Assembly: GCF_020410765.1 (NCBI RefSeq)
Contig: NZ_CP084541.1
Location: forward strand, 5,758,001 to 5,822,000
DNA from: Streptomyces marincola
Lineage (GTDB): Bacteria; Actinomycetota; Actinomycetes; Streptomycetales; Streptomycetaceae
Length of the DNA: 64,000 nt
Direction: 5' to 3'
Both the position numbers and the translations under genes were made by a program. The notes under the pieces were generated by a model that did no database searches, had not been told where the DNA came from, and worked only from the letters and a program-made list of their open reading frames with translations. This document shows positions 16,325-24,887 of this stretch, piece by piece. How positions within the stretch are numbered: the stretch's first letter is position 1; each line of letters opens with the position of its first letter.

Positions 16325-17502
16325 CCACCCACTTCACCGGCGCCGCGCCGCCCTACCACGGCGGCGACCCGTACGCCGACTACCGTGCCCCAGAGCCGGG
16401 GGCCGTGCCGTTCCTCCACCTGCCCGACCTGGCCGACCGGCGGCTCGGCGGCTCGGTCCTGGCGGCGAGCGACGAGTTCTTCGCGGAGCGGGAGAACCTG
16501 CTGCTCCCGGGCCGGCCGGTGTTCGACCCGGCCGCGTTCGGGCACAAGGGCAAGATCATGGACGGCTGGGAGACCCGCCGCAGGCGCGGCCCCTCGGCGG
16601 ACCGGCCGCACCCGGCCGGCCACGAGCACGACTGGGCCGTGATCCGCCTCGGCGTGCCCGGCGTGATCCGCGGCGTCGTCGTCGACACCGCCCACTTCCG
16701 GGGCAACCACCCGCGCGCGATCGCCGTGCACGGCACCGCGACCCCCGAGGACGATGCCGCCTGGACCGAACTGGTGCCCGTCACCGAGGTCGGCGGGCAC
16801 GCGGCCAACGCCTTCCCGGTGTCCGTGCCGCGCCGGTTCACGCACCTGCGGCTCCTCCAGTACCCCGACGGCGGGGTCGCGCGGCTGCGCGCGCACGGCG
16901 ACCCCGTGCCCGACCCGGCCTGGCTCGCCGCGCTCGGCACGTTCGACCTGCTGGCGCTGGAGAACGGCGGCGCGGTCGAGGACGCGAGCGACCGCTTCTA
17001 CTCGCCGCCAGGCCACACGATCCACCCCGGCCGGCCGCGCAGCATGGCGGAGGGCTGGGAGACCAGGCGGCGCCGCGACGACGGGCACGACTGGCTGCGC
17101 TACCGCCTCGCGGGCCCGGCCGTGATCAGGGCCGTGGAGATCGACACGGGGAGCTACAAGGGCAACGCCCCCGGCTGGGCCTCCCTCTCGGTCCTCCCGG
17201 TCGGCGGTGCGGGGCCCGGCGCGGACGCAAGCCCCGGGGAAACGGCCGGCCCGGACGGCACGGAGACCGGCGCGGCCGGGCACGGGAACGGCGGCGAGGG
17301 CTGGCACGAGGTGCTGCCGCGCACCGCGCTGCGCCCCGACACGGTGCACCGCTTCGTCCTGCCCGAGCCGGCCCCGCCCGCCACGCACGCCCGGCTCGAC
17401 GTCTACCCGGACGGCGGCCTCGGGCGCCTGCGGCTGTTCGGCTCGCTCACCCCCGAGGGCGCCAGGCACCTGGCCGAGCGGCACCGGCGGCTGACCGGCT
17501 GA
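16321..17502 (+). CDS. alc: Allantoicase
   Basis: A 393-residue protein converting allantoate to ureidoglycolate and urea. Two allantoicase repeats are visible: residues about 30-200 (GHKGKIMDGWETRRRR, DWAVIRLGVPGVIRG, VDTAHFRGNHP) and about 215-390 (RPRSMAEGWETRRRR, DWLRYRLAGPAVIRAVEIDT, SYKGNAP). A Gly/Ala/Thr-rich insert of about 35 residues lies in the second repeat around 300-330. ATG 16321 overlaps the allB stop, with AAGGGGAA upstream. A strong terminator follows at 17528. The missing step to glyoxylate (ureidoglycolate lyase or equivalent) is not in this window. Confidence 0.95.
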   Translation: MTTHFTGAAPPYHGGDPYADYRAPEPGAVPFLHLPDLADRRLGGSVLAASDEFFAERENLLLPGRPVFDPAAFGHKGKIMDGWETRRRRGPSADRPHPAGHEHDWAVIRLGVPGVIRGVVVDTAHFRGNHPRAIAVHGTATPEDDAAWTELVPVTEVGGHAANAFPVSVPRRFTHLRLLQYPDGGVARLRAHGDPVPDPAWLAALGTFDLLALENGGAVEDASDRFYSPPGHTIHPGRPRSMAEGWETRRRRDDGHDWLRYRLAGPAVIRAVEIDTGSYKGNAPGWASLSVLPVGGAGPGADASPGETAGPDGTETGAAGHGNGGEGWHEVLPRTALRPDTVHRFVLPEPAPPATHARLDVYPDGGLGRLRLFGSLTPEGARHLAERHRRLTG

Positions 17503-17527
17503 TCCGCGCGGGGCGGGCGAGCACGCC

Positions 17528-17569
17528 CGCTCGGCGTGCGCGGGCTCGGGCAGCCGCGCACGCCGAGCG
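17528..17569 (+). terminator. Strong hairpin after alc
   Basis: A perfect 16-bp stem (17528-17543 with 17554-17569) and a 10-base loop, 25 bp after the allantoicase stop. A smaller GGGCG-TGAA-CGCCC hairpin follows near 17604. Confidence 0.8.
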
Positions 17570-17677
17570 CGCGTGCCGGGGGGATGGTGTGAGCGGCGGG
17601 CGGAGGGCGTGAACGCCCGGAAAACAACCGGTCGGCACGGTTGACGCACCCGACGCTACGCGCGTCATGCTGTTGGC

Positions 17678-18133
17678 ATGGGCATGAACCACCTTTCCAG
17701 GAGCGCCCGCGGGACCCTCCGCACCGGCGCCCTCGGCGCACTGCTGGCCGGCCTCCTCATCGGCGGTCCGACCACGGCCGCCGCGTCCCCCGCGTTCACG
17801 GACCCGAGCCCCACCCCCACCTCCTCGACCGCTGTGGCGCCCCTCGCCTACGGCGACATCTGCCACAGCGACCTGCCCGCCCAGGCGTACGACACGCTCG
17901 AACTGATCGAGCAGGGCGGCCCGTTCCCCCACCCCCAGGACGGCGGCACGTTCCACAACCGCGAGGGCCTGCTCCCTGACCGGCCCACCGGCTACTACCA
18001 CGAGTACACCGTCGAGACCCCGGGCCTCGACCACAGGGGCGCCCGGCGCATCGTCACGGGCGACTCCCACGAGGAGGACTACTACACCTCCGACCACTAC
18101 GCGTCGTTCGACCTCATCGACTACGCCTGCTGA
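17678..18133 (+). CDS. Secreted guanyl-specific ribonuclease (RNase Sa family)
   Basis: A 151-residue precursor. Residues 1-40 are a signal peptide (SARGTLRTGALGALLAG, then TTAAASPA), followed by a Ser/Thr/Pro linker. The mature domain from about residue 57 follows RNase Sa closely: ICHSDLPAQAYDTLELI, GPFPHPQDGGTFHNRE, YYHEYTVETPG with the catalytic Glu, RGARRIVTGD with the active-site Arg residues, and SDHYASFDLIDYAC with the catalytic His. Two Cys form the conserved disulfide. It cleaves RNA after guanosine outside the cell. No barstar-like inhibitor gene is adjacent. ATG 17684 is an alternative start. Confidence 0.95.
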   Translation: MGMNHLSRSARGTLRTGALGALLAGLLIGGPTTAAASPAFTDPSPTPTSSTAVAPLAYGDICHSDLPAQAYDTLELIEQGGPFPHPQDGGTFHNREGLLPDRPTGYYHEYTVETPGLDHRGARRIVTGDSHEEDYYTSDHYASFDLIDYAC

Positions 18134-18157
18134 CCACCGACCGCGTCCCCCCACCGC

Positions 18158-18191
18158 GGCGCCGGGGCCGCCTGCACACGGCCCCGGCGCC
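18158..18191 (+). terminator. GC hairpin after the RNase gene
   Basis: A perfect 13-bp stem (18158-18170 with 18179-18191) and an 8-base loop, 25 bp after the RNase stop. The remaining 230 bp before the ROK kinase contain imperfect GGCCTGCCTGG repeats and no convincing gene. Confidence 0.75.
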
Positions 18192-18423
18192 CGTTCCCGC
18201 CGAACGGCCCGCCGGGCACGGATCATCGCGGCGCCGCACGGCCCCCGCGGTCGTCGTGGCCGCGCACCCGGTGTGCTCCTCGCCGCGCGGCTCCCGGCCT
18301 GCCTGGCCCGCCTCGCCTGCCGGGCGTCCCCGGCCTGCCTGGTCGGCCCGGACGCGGGCGAGAGATCGCCCGGCGGTCTCCCGCCCGCTCACGGACCCGG
18401 AGGGTAGGGCACAATCGGAGCCG

Positions 18424-19572
18424 ATGAGTACCAACCGTGACCGGGCGCACCGCCAGACGGCGCGGGCGACGGTGTTGCGCGCCATCGCCACGCGCGAGCG
18501 CCGCTCCCACCTGTCCGCTCCCCGGGTGCCCACCGTCGGCATCGACATCGGCGGCACCAAGGTGATGGCGGGCGTCGTGGACGCCGACGGCACGGTGCTT
18601 GAGCGCGTGCGCACCGAGACCCCCGACAAGTCCAAGAGCCCCAAGGTCGTCGAGGACACCATCGCGGAACTCGTGCTCGACCTCTCCGACCGGCACGACG
18701 TGCACGCCGTCGGCATCGGCGCCGCCGGCTGGGTGGACGCCGACCGGTCCCGCGTGCTGTTCGCCCCGCACCTGGCCTGGCGCAACGAACCGCTGCGCGA
18801 CGCGCTCGCCGCCCGCCTCGTCGTGCCGATCATGGTGGACAACGACGCCAACACCGCGGCCTGGGGCGAGTGGCGCTTCGGGGCCGGCCGGGGCGCCGAC
18901 CACCTCGTCATGATCACGCTCGGTACCGGGATCGGCGGCGCGATACTGGAGGGCGGCCGGGTCAAGCGCGGCGCCTACGGTGTGGCCGGCGAGTTCGGCC
19001 ACATGCAGGTCGTGCCGGGCGGCCACCGCTGCCCCTGCGGCAACCGCGGCTGCTGGGAGCAGTACAGCTCGGGCAACGCGCTCGTCCGCGAGGCCAGGGA
19101 GCTGGCCGTGGCCGACTCGCCCGTCGCCCACCACCTCCTGGACCGCGTCGGCGGCAGGACCCGCGACATCACCGGGCCGCTGATCACCGAACTGGCCAGG
19201 TCGGGCGACGCGATGTGCGTGGAGCTGCTTGAGGACATGGGCCGCTGGCTCGGCATCGGGATCGCCAACCTGGCCGCCGCCCTCGACCCGGCCCGCTTCG
19301 TCATCGGCGGCGGCGTCAGCGAGGCCGACGAGCTGCTGATCGGCCCGGCCAGGGAGGCGTTCCGGCGGCACCTGACCGGCCGGGGCTACCGCCCGGAGGC
19401 CGAGATCGTCCGGGCGCGGCTCGGCACCGACGCCGGCATGGTCGGCGCCGCCGACCTCGCCCGCCTGGTCGCGCGCCGCTTCCGCCGGGCCAACCGGCGC
19501 CGCGCGGAGCGCGCCCACCGCACCACGTTCGAACTCCGCCTGCCGCCGCGGAGCCGGGAGGCCGGACCATGA
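18424..19572 (+). CDS. ROK-family sugar kinase (glucokinase-like)
   Basis: A 382-residue protein with a 35-residue basic N-terminal extension lacking a recognisable DNA-binding domain. ROK features are GIDIGGTKVMAGVVD (ATP/phosphate loop), VDNDANTAAWGEW with the catalytic Asp, ITLGTGIGGAILEGG, the zinc motif CPCGNRGCWEQ, and FVIGGGVSEADEL. It probably phosphorylates glucose or a related hexose. ATG 18424 follows GGAG. It overlaps the next gene by 4 bp and so forms a two-gene unit with a membrane protein. It is likely a paralogue of the main glucose kinase rather than GlkA itself. Confidence 0.88.
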   Translation: MSTNRDRAHRQTARATVLRAIATRERRSHLSAPRVPTVGIDIGGTKVMAGVVDADGTVLERVRTETPDKSKSPKVVEDTIAELVLDLSDRHDVHAVGIGAAGWVDADRSRVLFAPHLAWRNEPLRDALAARLVVPIMVDNDANTAAWGEWRFGAGRGADHLVMITLGTGIGGAILEGGRVKRGAYGVAGEFGHMQVVPGGHRCPCGNRGCWEQYSSGNALVREARELAVADSPVAHHLLDRVGGRTRDITGPLITELARSGDAMCVELLEDMGRWLGIGIANLAAALDPARFVIGGGVSEADELLIGPAREAFRRHLTGRGYRPEAEIVRARLGTDAGMVGAADLARLVARRFRRANRRRAERAHRTTFELRLPPRSREAGP

Positions 19573-20129
19573 CGCTCACGACCCCATCGCCGGCCGCGCC
19601 CCACCGCCCGCCGCACCGCCCGAAGCACCGCTGGCTCGTCGCGATCGTCGTCGTGCTGCTGATCGCCATCCCGGCCGGCTACCTCGTGCTGTCCGCGCAC
19701 CAGAGCCGCAGCAGCGGCGAGGACAAGGCCCGCGCCGCGTCGGGCCGCGCGCTGGTCTTCGAGTGGCCGAGCAAGGTGCAGCGCAGGATCTACGACGTGC
19801 CCATCCCCGGCGGCTCGGCGTACGTCGGGCACTACGAGACCAACGCGTGGGAGCGCAGCAGGCTGTACGTCGAGTTCCGCTGCTCGCCGCGCCAACTGGC
19901 CGCGTTCCTCGAAGAACTCGGCACCGACATGTCCGGTCTTCGGGCGGGCAGCGTGCCCATCGGCCAGGAGGCCGCGGACGTGATCGGCTGGCGTTTCGAC
20001 GACCCGTCGCGGGAGTTCGCGGGCACGGTCGTCAAGCAGTCGCCCGACGAGCCGGAGGTGGCCGTCGCGGTCGATCTGACGCGCGAGGAGCGTCCGCGAG
20101 TCTACGTGCTCTCCACCAGCGAGTTCTGA
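19569..20129 (+). CDS. Single-span membrane protein coupled to ROK kinase
   Basis: A 186-residue protein starting in an ATGA overlap with the ROK kinase. Residues 1-22 are Pro/His-rich and basic, residues 23-43 form one transmembrane helix (AIVVVLLIAIPAGYLVLSA), and the rest is probably extracellular. The outer domain has YDVPIPGGSAYVGHYETN and LYVEFRCSPRQLAAFLEELG with one Cys. Similar kinase-adjacent membrane proteins exist in Streptomyces, but no function is known to me. Confidence 0.75.
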   Translation: MTLTTPSPAAPHRPPHRPKHRWLVAIVVVLLIAIPAGYLVLSAHQSRSSGEDKARAASGRALVFEWPSKVQRRIYDVPIPGGSAYVGHYETNAWERSRLYVEFRCSPRQLAAFLEELGTDMSGLRAGSVPIGQEAADVIGWRFDDPSREFAGTVVKQSPDEPEVAVAVDLTREERPRVYVLSTSEF

Positions 20130-20172
20130 GCGCGCGGCCGGACGCGGGCCGCCCCGGTGAGGGAGCCCGGCC

Positions 20173-20463
20173 ATGCCGTTCGACCACGACGACCACTACC
20201 ACCGGCCGCTCCTGCGCCACCTGCCGCGACCGCGCGGCAGGGCGCTCGACGTCGACGCGATCGGCCCGTCGGCCGAGGCGATCGAGGAGGCCCGCGCGCT
20301 GTCCGCACGAACGCCGGGCGACCGCGCCCCGAGCCTGGCGGCCGTGGCCGTCAGCGCTGCCGCCCGGTCCGACGTCGCCGTTCGGGAGCGCCTGCGTCCG
20401 CCCTCCGCCTCGACCGGCCGAACACGGGTGCGGGCGCCGGTCGGGGCGCCGGCCCTGCCGCTC
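20173..20463 (+). pseudogene. Remnant of a class I SAM methyltransferase
   Basis: ATG 20173 keeps a good ribosome binding site (GAGGGAG). The first residues MPFDHDDHYHRPLLRHLP and GRALDV match the N terminus of actinobacterial class I methyltransferases, but the SAM-binding loop that should follow (a GCGTG-type motif) is missing. The sequence jumps from LDV to DAIGPSAEAIEEARALSA, which resembles the end of motif II and the next helix. The rest is unrecognisable and the frame runs into the convergent glycerate kinase gene. I interpret this as internal deletion plus loss of the catalytic half. The family assignment is by recollection of typical N termini. Confidence 0.5.
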
Positions 20464-20465
20464 CG

Positions 20466-21602
20466 TCACAGCTGCTCCTCGGCCAGCTGCCTGGCCACCC
20501 GCTCCAGCAGAACGCCCGCGTTCTCGATGCACGCCGTCACATCCGGCTCGACCGCCGTCAGCGGGTAGGCCTTCTCGATGCCCGCGCCGCGCAGCGCCGC
20601 GTCGTCGATGGCCAGCCGCCCGCACACCGCGACCGTGCGCGCTCCCGCCGCCCGCGCGGCGGCGGCCACGCCGGCCGGCGCCTTGCCGTGCAGGGTCTGC
20701 TCGTCGAGCGAGCCCTCGCCGGTCACGACCAGGCCGGTGCCCTCAAGGGCCGAGGCGAACCCGAGCACGTCGAGCAGCACCTCGATCCCCGGCCGGAACA
20801 CCGCGTCGAGGGCGAGCAGCGCGCCGAACCCGATGCCGCCCGCCGCGCCCGCGCCCGGCGCCTCGGCGCACTGCGCGGCGCGCGGGCCCAGGGCGTTCCC
20901 GAGCACGCGCACGAAGTGGGCGAGCGCCGCGTCGAGCGCCTCGACCTCCACCGGGTCGGCGCCCTTCTGCGGCCCGTAGACGGCGGCGGCGCCCAGCGGT
21001 CCCGTCAGCGGGTTGTCCACGTCGCCCGCCAGCACGAACTCGGTGTCCTTCAGCCGCGGGTCGAGCCCCGACAGATCGGCCGTCGCCACCTCGCGCAGCG
21101 GCCCGCCGCCGGGCGCCACCGGATCGCCGTCCGGGTCGAGGAACCGGGCGCCCAGCGCGGTCAGCATCCCGGCCCCGCCGTCGGTCGTCGCGGAGCCCCC
21201 GACCCCGAGCACCACCGTGCGCGCCCCGGCGTCGAGCGCCGCCAGGATCAACTCGCCGGTGCCGTACGTGGTCGCGGTCATCGGCGCGAACGTGTGGGGC
21301 GGCAGCAGCCGCAGCCCCGACGCCTGCGCCATCTCCAGGACCGCCACCTCGCCGCGCAGCGCGAACGACGCGAGCACCGGCGGTCCGAGCGGCCCCGTCA
21401 CCTCGGTCTCGACCGGCGAGAAGCCGCCGGCCACCGCCGCGTCCACCGTGCCGTCCCCGCCGTCGGCGACCGGCAGCGCGGCCACGCGCGCCTCCGGGCG
21501 GGCGGCACGGATGCCCGCCGCCACGTGCTCGGCGACCTCGACGGCCGTCAACGAGCCCTTGAACTTGTCAGCAGCGATGAGCACGCGCCCGGTGTCCGTC
21601 AT
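20466..21602 (-). CDS. Glycerate 2-kinase (GlxK family)
   Basis: A 378-residue protein, normal for the family: LIAADKFKGSLTAVEVAEHV at the start, ALPVADGGDGTVDA, LGVGGSATTDGGAGMLTALG, VYGPQKGAD and VVTGEGSLDEQTLHGKAP. It phosphorylates glycerate, the end of the glyoxylate carboligase/tartronate semialdehyde route, so it may handle glyoxylate from allantoin. ATG 21602 follows AGGGCGG; the frame also allows GTG 21623. The 207-bp upstream region holds a TTCAACGG tandem array that resembles half-sites of the allantoin operator. Confidence 0.93.
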   Translation of the reverse strand: MTDTGRVLIAADKFKGSLTAVEVAEHVAAGIRAARPEARVAALPVADGGDGTVDAAVAGGFSPVETEVTGPLGPPVLASFALRGEVAVLEMAQASGLRLLPPHTFAPMTATTYGTGELILAALDAGARTVVLGVGGSATTDGGAGMLTALGARFLDPDGDPVAPGGGPLREVATADLSGLDPRLKDTEFVLAGDVDNPLTGPLGAAAVYGPQKGADPVEVEALDAALAHFVRVLGNALGPRAAQCAEAPGAGAAGGIGFGALLALDAVFRPGIEVLLDVLGFASALEGTGLVVTGEGSLDEQTLHGKAPAGVAAAARAAGARTVAVCGRLAIDDAALRGAGIEKAYPLTAVEPDVTACIENAGVLLERVARQLAEEQL

Positions 21603-21784
21603 GTTCCGCCCTTTTGTGATCACTCGGCTCGCAGCGACCTTATCCGCCGGGCGGGCCCGCGACCATGGCTGCCGCCCGCCGGATCGATCACACCGGGCCG
21701 GTCACGCACCGGGCGGGTCGCACGGATTCGCTCGCACCGGACCGCTCGCACCGGGACGTTCACACCGGCGGTGACCGACTGCAT

Positions 21785-21816
21785 TTCAACGGTTCAACGG
21801 TTCAACGGTTCAACGG
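21785..21816. repeat. Four tandem copies of TTCAACGG
   Basis: Four exact 8-bp units run from 21785 to 21816. The unit contains TTCAACG, identical to the half-site of the allR-allB palindrome, but here in direct rather than inverted orientation. The array overlaps the stop codon of the oxidoreductase gene and lies 183 bp upstream of glycerate kinase. Imperfect repeats of about 14 bp built on CGCACCGG fill 21700-21770. Confidence 0.85.
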
Positions 21817-23231
21817 TTCGCGCGCAGCCGCCGCCATACCGCCTTGGCCGCGTTGTGCCCCGACATGCCGTGCACACCGGGCCCCGGCCACGCCGCCGAC
21901 GAGCACAGGAACACCGCCGGGTGGGCGGTGCCGTACGGGTTGTACGCCGGGCGCGGGCGCAGCAGCGTCTGGAGTCCGGTGAACGCGCCGCAGCCGATGT
22001 CGCCGCCCACGTAGTTCGCGTTGCGCCGCGCCAGTTCCGGCGGGCCGGCGACGGCGCGCGCGAGCACCAGGTCGCGGAACCCGGGCGCGAACCGCTCGAT
22101 CTGCCGCTCCACCGCGTCGGTGAGGTCGCCGTCGAAGCCGTTCGGCACGTGCCCGTACGCCCAGTACACGTGCTTGCCCTCCGGCGCGCGGCCCGGGTCG
22201 ACCAGCGTCGGCTGCGTCGTGACGAGGAACGGCGTCTCGGGGGCCCGCCCCTCGACGGAGGCCGCGCGCAGCGCCGTGCCGATCTCCGCGCTGCTCGACC
22301 CCAGGTGCACCGAACCGGCGCGCCGCGCCTCGGGCGCCGTCCACGGCACGGGGCCGTCGAGCGCGTAGTCGATCTTGAACGCGCCCGCGCCGTACCGGAA
22401 GCCCTCGTAGGCCCTGCCGAGCCCCGCGATGCGCGCCAGCGCCGTCGGCGAGGTGTCGAAGACGTAGGCCCGGGCGGGCGGGAGTTCGTCGAGCCGCTTC
22501 ACCTCGACGCCCGTGTGGATCGCGCCGCCGAGGTCGCGCAGGTACGCCGCGAGCGCGTCCGCGATGCGCTGCGAGCCGCCGCGTGCCAGCGGCCAGCCCA
22601 CCTCGTGCGCGGCGAGCGCGAACACCAGCGCGATGGCGCCCGTGGCCGGCGTGGACAGGGGGGCCATGACGTGCGCGGCCAGTCCCGAGATCAGCGCGCG
22701 GGCCCGGTCGTCGCGGAACCTGCGCGTCAGCAGCGACGCCGGCGGAAGGCCGACCAGCCCGAAGCGCGCCAGCGTCACCGGGTCCTTCGGCAGCCCGTCC
22801 CACGGCACCTTGAGGAAGTCGGCCGCCAGCGTCTCCCACTTGCCCAGGTAGGGCGCCATGAGCCGCCGGTACGTTCCGGCGTCGCGCGGACCGAACGACG
22901 CGGCCGACTCGCCGACCGAACGGGCCAGCACCGCGGCCGTTCCGTCGAGGAAGGGGTGCGCGAGCGGCAGCTCGGCGTGCAGCCATTCGAGGCCGTAGCG
23001 TTCCAGCGGCATCGCGCGGAACGCGGGGGAGCCGATGCCGGTCGGGTGCGCCGCCGCGCACGGATCGTGGTGGAAGCCCGGCAGCGTCAGCTCCTCGGTC
23101 CGCGCGCCACCGCCCACCGTGTCCTTGGCCTCGAACAGTTCGACGGACATGCCGCGGCGGGCCAGTTCCACGGCCGCGGTCAGCCCGTTCGGCCCGGCAC
23201 CCACCACGACCACGTCGCGCAACGACGGCAC
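21810..23231 (-). CDS. Phytoene desaturase-like FAD oxidoreductase
   Basis: A 473-residue flavoprotein of the CrtI/PYROXD2 type. The N terminus has the FAD-binding Rossmann motif DVVVVGAGPNGLTAAVELARRG, then VELFEAKDTVGGGARTEEL. The C terminus has the second nucleotide contact PYGTAHPAVFLCSSAAWPG...MSGHNAAKAV. GTG 23231 follows GGGGAG; a GTG at 23246 is in frame upstream. There is no carotenoid synthesis gene nearby, so a carotenoid substrate should not be assumed. Its stop codon is inside the TTCAACGG array. Confidence 0.85.
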   Translation of the reverse strand: MPSLRDVVVVGAGPNGLTAAVELARRGMSVELFEAKDTVGGGARTEELTLPGFHHDPCAAAHPTGIGSPAFRAMPLERYGLEWLHAELPLAHPFLDGTAAVLARSVGESAASFGPRDAGTYRRLMAPYLGKWETLAADFLKVPWDGLPKDPVTLARFGLVGLPPASLLTRRFRDDRARALISGLAAHVMAPLSTPATGAIALVFALAAHEVGWPLARGGSQRIADALAAYLRDLGGAIHTGVEVKRLDELPPARAYVFDTSPTALARIAGLGRAYEGFRYGAGAFKIDYALDGPVPWTAPEARRAGSVHLGSSSAEIGTALRAASVEGRAPETPFLVTTQPTLVDPGRAPEGKHVYWAYGHVPNGFDGDLTDAVERQIERFAPGFRDLVLARAVAGPPELARRNANYVGGDIGCGAFTGLQTLLRPRPAYNPYGTAHPAVFLCSSAAWPGPGVHGMSGHNAAKAVWRRLRANR

Positions 23232-23327
23232 GTCAACTCCCCTCACCGGCGACCAGGCCCCCGAGGATACGCCGCGCGCCCGGCCGCGACCGCGCCGCCA
23301 CCCGGCCGGGCGCCGGGTGACGGCCCC

Positions 23328-24878
23328 TCACCGGCGAGCCGGGTCGTCCGCCCGCACGTCGGCCGGGGCGGCCGGCGCGGGGGCGCGCCGCCAGGCCACG
23401 GCGACGGTGACGGCGACCACCGCCACCACCACGGCACACACCACGGCCGCCACCTGGTAGGCGTCGGTGAACGCCTGCCGCGCCGCCTCGGCCACGGCGT
23501 CGCCCGCCGCGCCTGCGAGGTCGTCGGCGGCCGACATCGCCTCGCCGATGGAATCCGTCGCGTCCTCCGGCACGTCCTGCCCCGGAACGTCGAACGCGCG
23601 GCCGTAGAGCAGCACGGTCAGGCTGCCGATCAGCGCGATGCCGAACCCCGCGCCCACCTCGTAGGACACGGATTCGACGGCCGCCGCACCCCCCGCCTGG
23701 TCGGCCGGGGCGCCGGTCATGATGGCCTCGGAGGCCACCGTCTGCACCGCGCCGTGCCCCGCGCCCACCGCGACCAGGCAGCAGGCCATCGCGAACGACG
23801 GCTCCCCGTCGCCGGCCGTGACGGCGATGCCGACGTAGCCGAGCGCGGCCAGGCCGAGCCCCGCGGGGATGATGGTGGCCAGGCCGTGCCTGGCCGACAG
23901 GAACCCGGCCGCGGGCCCGGCCGCGAACGCGGCCACCGGAAGCGGCAGCAGGAACAGCCCCGCCTCGCGCGGGGACATGTCCAGCGCGAACTGGAGGTGC
24001 TGCGCCAGTTGCAACTCGAAGCCCACCAGCACCAGGACGGGCAGCGTCGCGGCCATCACGCCGGTGCGGAACCGGGGTTGGCCGAACGGCGCGAGGTCGA
24101 GCATCGGGTGCGTCAGACGCAGTTGCCGCCGGACGAACAGCGCGACGGCGCACAGCCCCACCGCGGTGGGCAGCACGGCGTTCAGCGCGAAGCCGTCGTG
24201 GGTGAACGCCTTGACGCCGTAGACCACGCCGACCACGCCCACGACGGCGAGCAGCGGCGAGAGCGGTTCCCACGGCGTCCTGGTGCGCGCGGTGTGCCGG
24301 GGCATCAGCACGGCGACGGCGGCCAGCAGGACCGCGACCACCGGCACGTTCACCACGAACACCGAGCCCCACCAGTAGTGTTCGAGCAGCAGGCCGCCCA
24401 CCACGGGGCCGACGGCCGCGCCACCGGCCGCGACGGCGCTCCACACGCCGATCGCGATGCCGAGTTCCTTCGGGTCGGTGAACACCTGCCGGATGACCGC
24501 GAGGGTCGAGGGGATGATCGCCGAGGCGCCCACCGCGAGCGCGGCGCGGCCGGCGATCAGCGCCTCCGGGCTCTGCGCGAGTGCCGACAGGCCCGAGGCC
24601 GAGCCGAAGACGGCCAGGCCGATCAGGAGCAGGCGGCGGTGGCCGATCCGGTCACCGAGCGGGCCGGTGACCAGGACGAGGCCCACCATGACCAGGGGGT
24701 AGACGTCGGCGATCCACAGCACGTCGCGGGCCGAGGCGTCGAGGGTGTCGGTGAGCGAGGGGACGGCGACGTTGAGGATGGTGGCGTCGGCGGTCACGGG
24801 CAGGAAGCAGGCCGCGACCGTGGCCAGGATCAGCCAGCGCCTGCCGCTGTGCACGGCAGTCGCCCGGGAGTGTGTCAA
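23328..24878 (-). CDS. MFS efflux transporter, QacA/SmvA-like DHA2 type
   Basis: A 516-residue protein with about 14 transmembrane helices. The N terminus has ADATILNVAVPSLTDTL (DHA2 motif) and motif A-like TGPLGDRIGHRRLLLIG; motif C-like GGAAVGPVVGGLLLEHY lies in helix 5. A long loop with acidic residues (VPGQDVPEDATDSIGEA) precedes the last helices, and the C terminus is Ala/Pro-rich. TTG 24878 follows GAGGA. Substrate unknown. Immediately upstream on the same strand are remnants of a coding region (24888-25166). Confidence 0.88.
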   Translation of the reverse strand: MTHSRATAVHSGRRWLILATVAACFLPVTADATILNVAVPSLTDTLDASARDVLWIADVYPLVMVGLVLVTGPLGDRIGHRRLLLIGLAVFGSASGLSALAQSPEALIAGRAALAVGASAIIPSTLAVIRQVFTDPKELGIAIGVWSAVAAGGAAVGPVVGGLLLEHYWWGSVFVVNVPVVAVLLAAVAVLMPRHTARTRTPWEPLSPLLAVVGVVGVVYGVKAFTHDGFALNAVLPTAVGLCAVALFVRRQLRLTHPMLDLAPFGQPRFRTGVMAATLPVLVLVGFELQLAQHLQFALDMSPREAGLFLLPLPVAAFAAGPAAGFLSARHGLATIIPAGLGLAALGYVGIAVTAGDGEPSFAMACCLVAVGAGHGAVQTVASEAIMTGAPADQAGGAAAVESVSYEVGAGFGIALIGSLTVLLYGRAFDVPGQDVPEDATDSIGEAMSAADDLAGAAGDAVAEAARQAFTDAYQVAAVVCAVVVAVVAVTVAVAWRRAPAPAAPADVRADDPARR

Positions 24879-24887
24879 CGACTGTCC

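Noticed and set aside
17641..17669. TTGACG as a -35 element for the RNase gene
   Set aside because: No acceptable -10 hexamer lies at 16-19 bp, so I did not annotate a promoter.
21810..23231. Carotenoid biosynthesis cluster
   Set aside because: Only a CrtI-like oxidoreductase is present; there is no phytoene synthase, cyclase or prenyl synthase nearby, and PYROXD2-type proteins share the same motifs.
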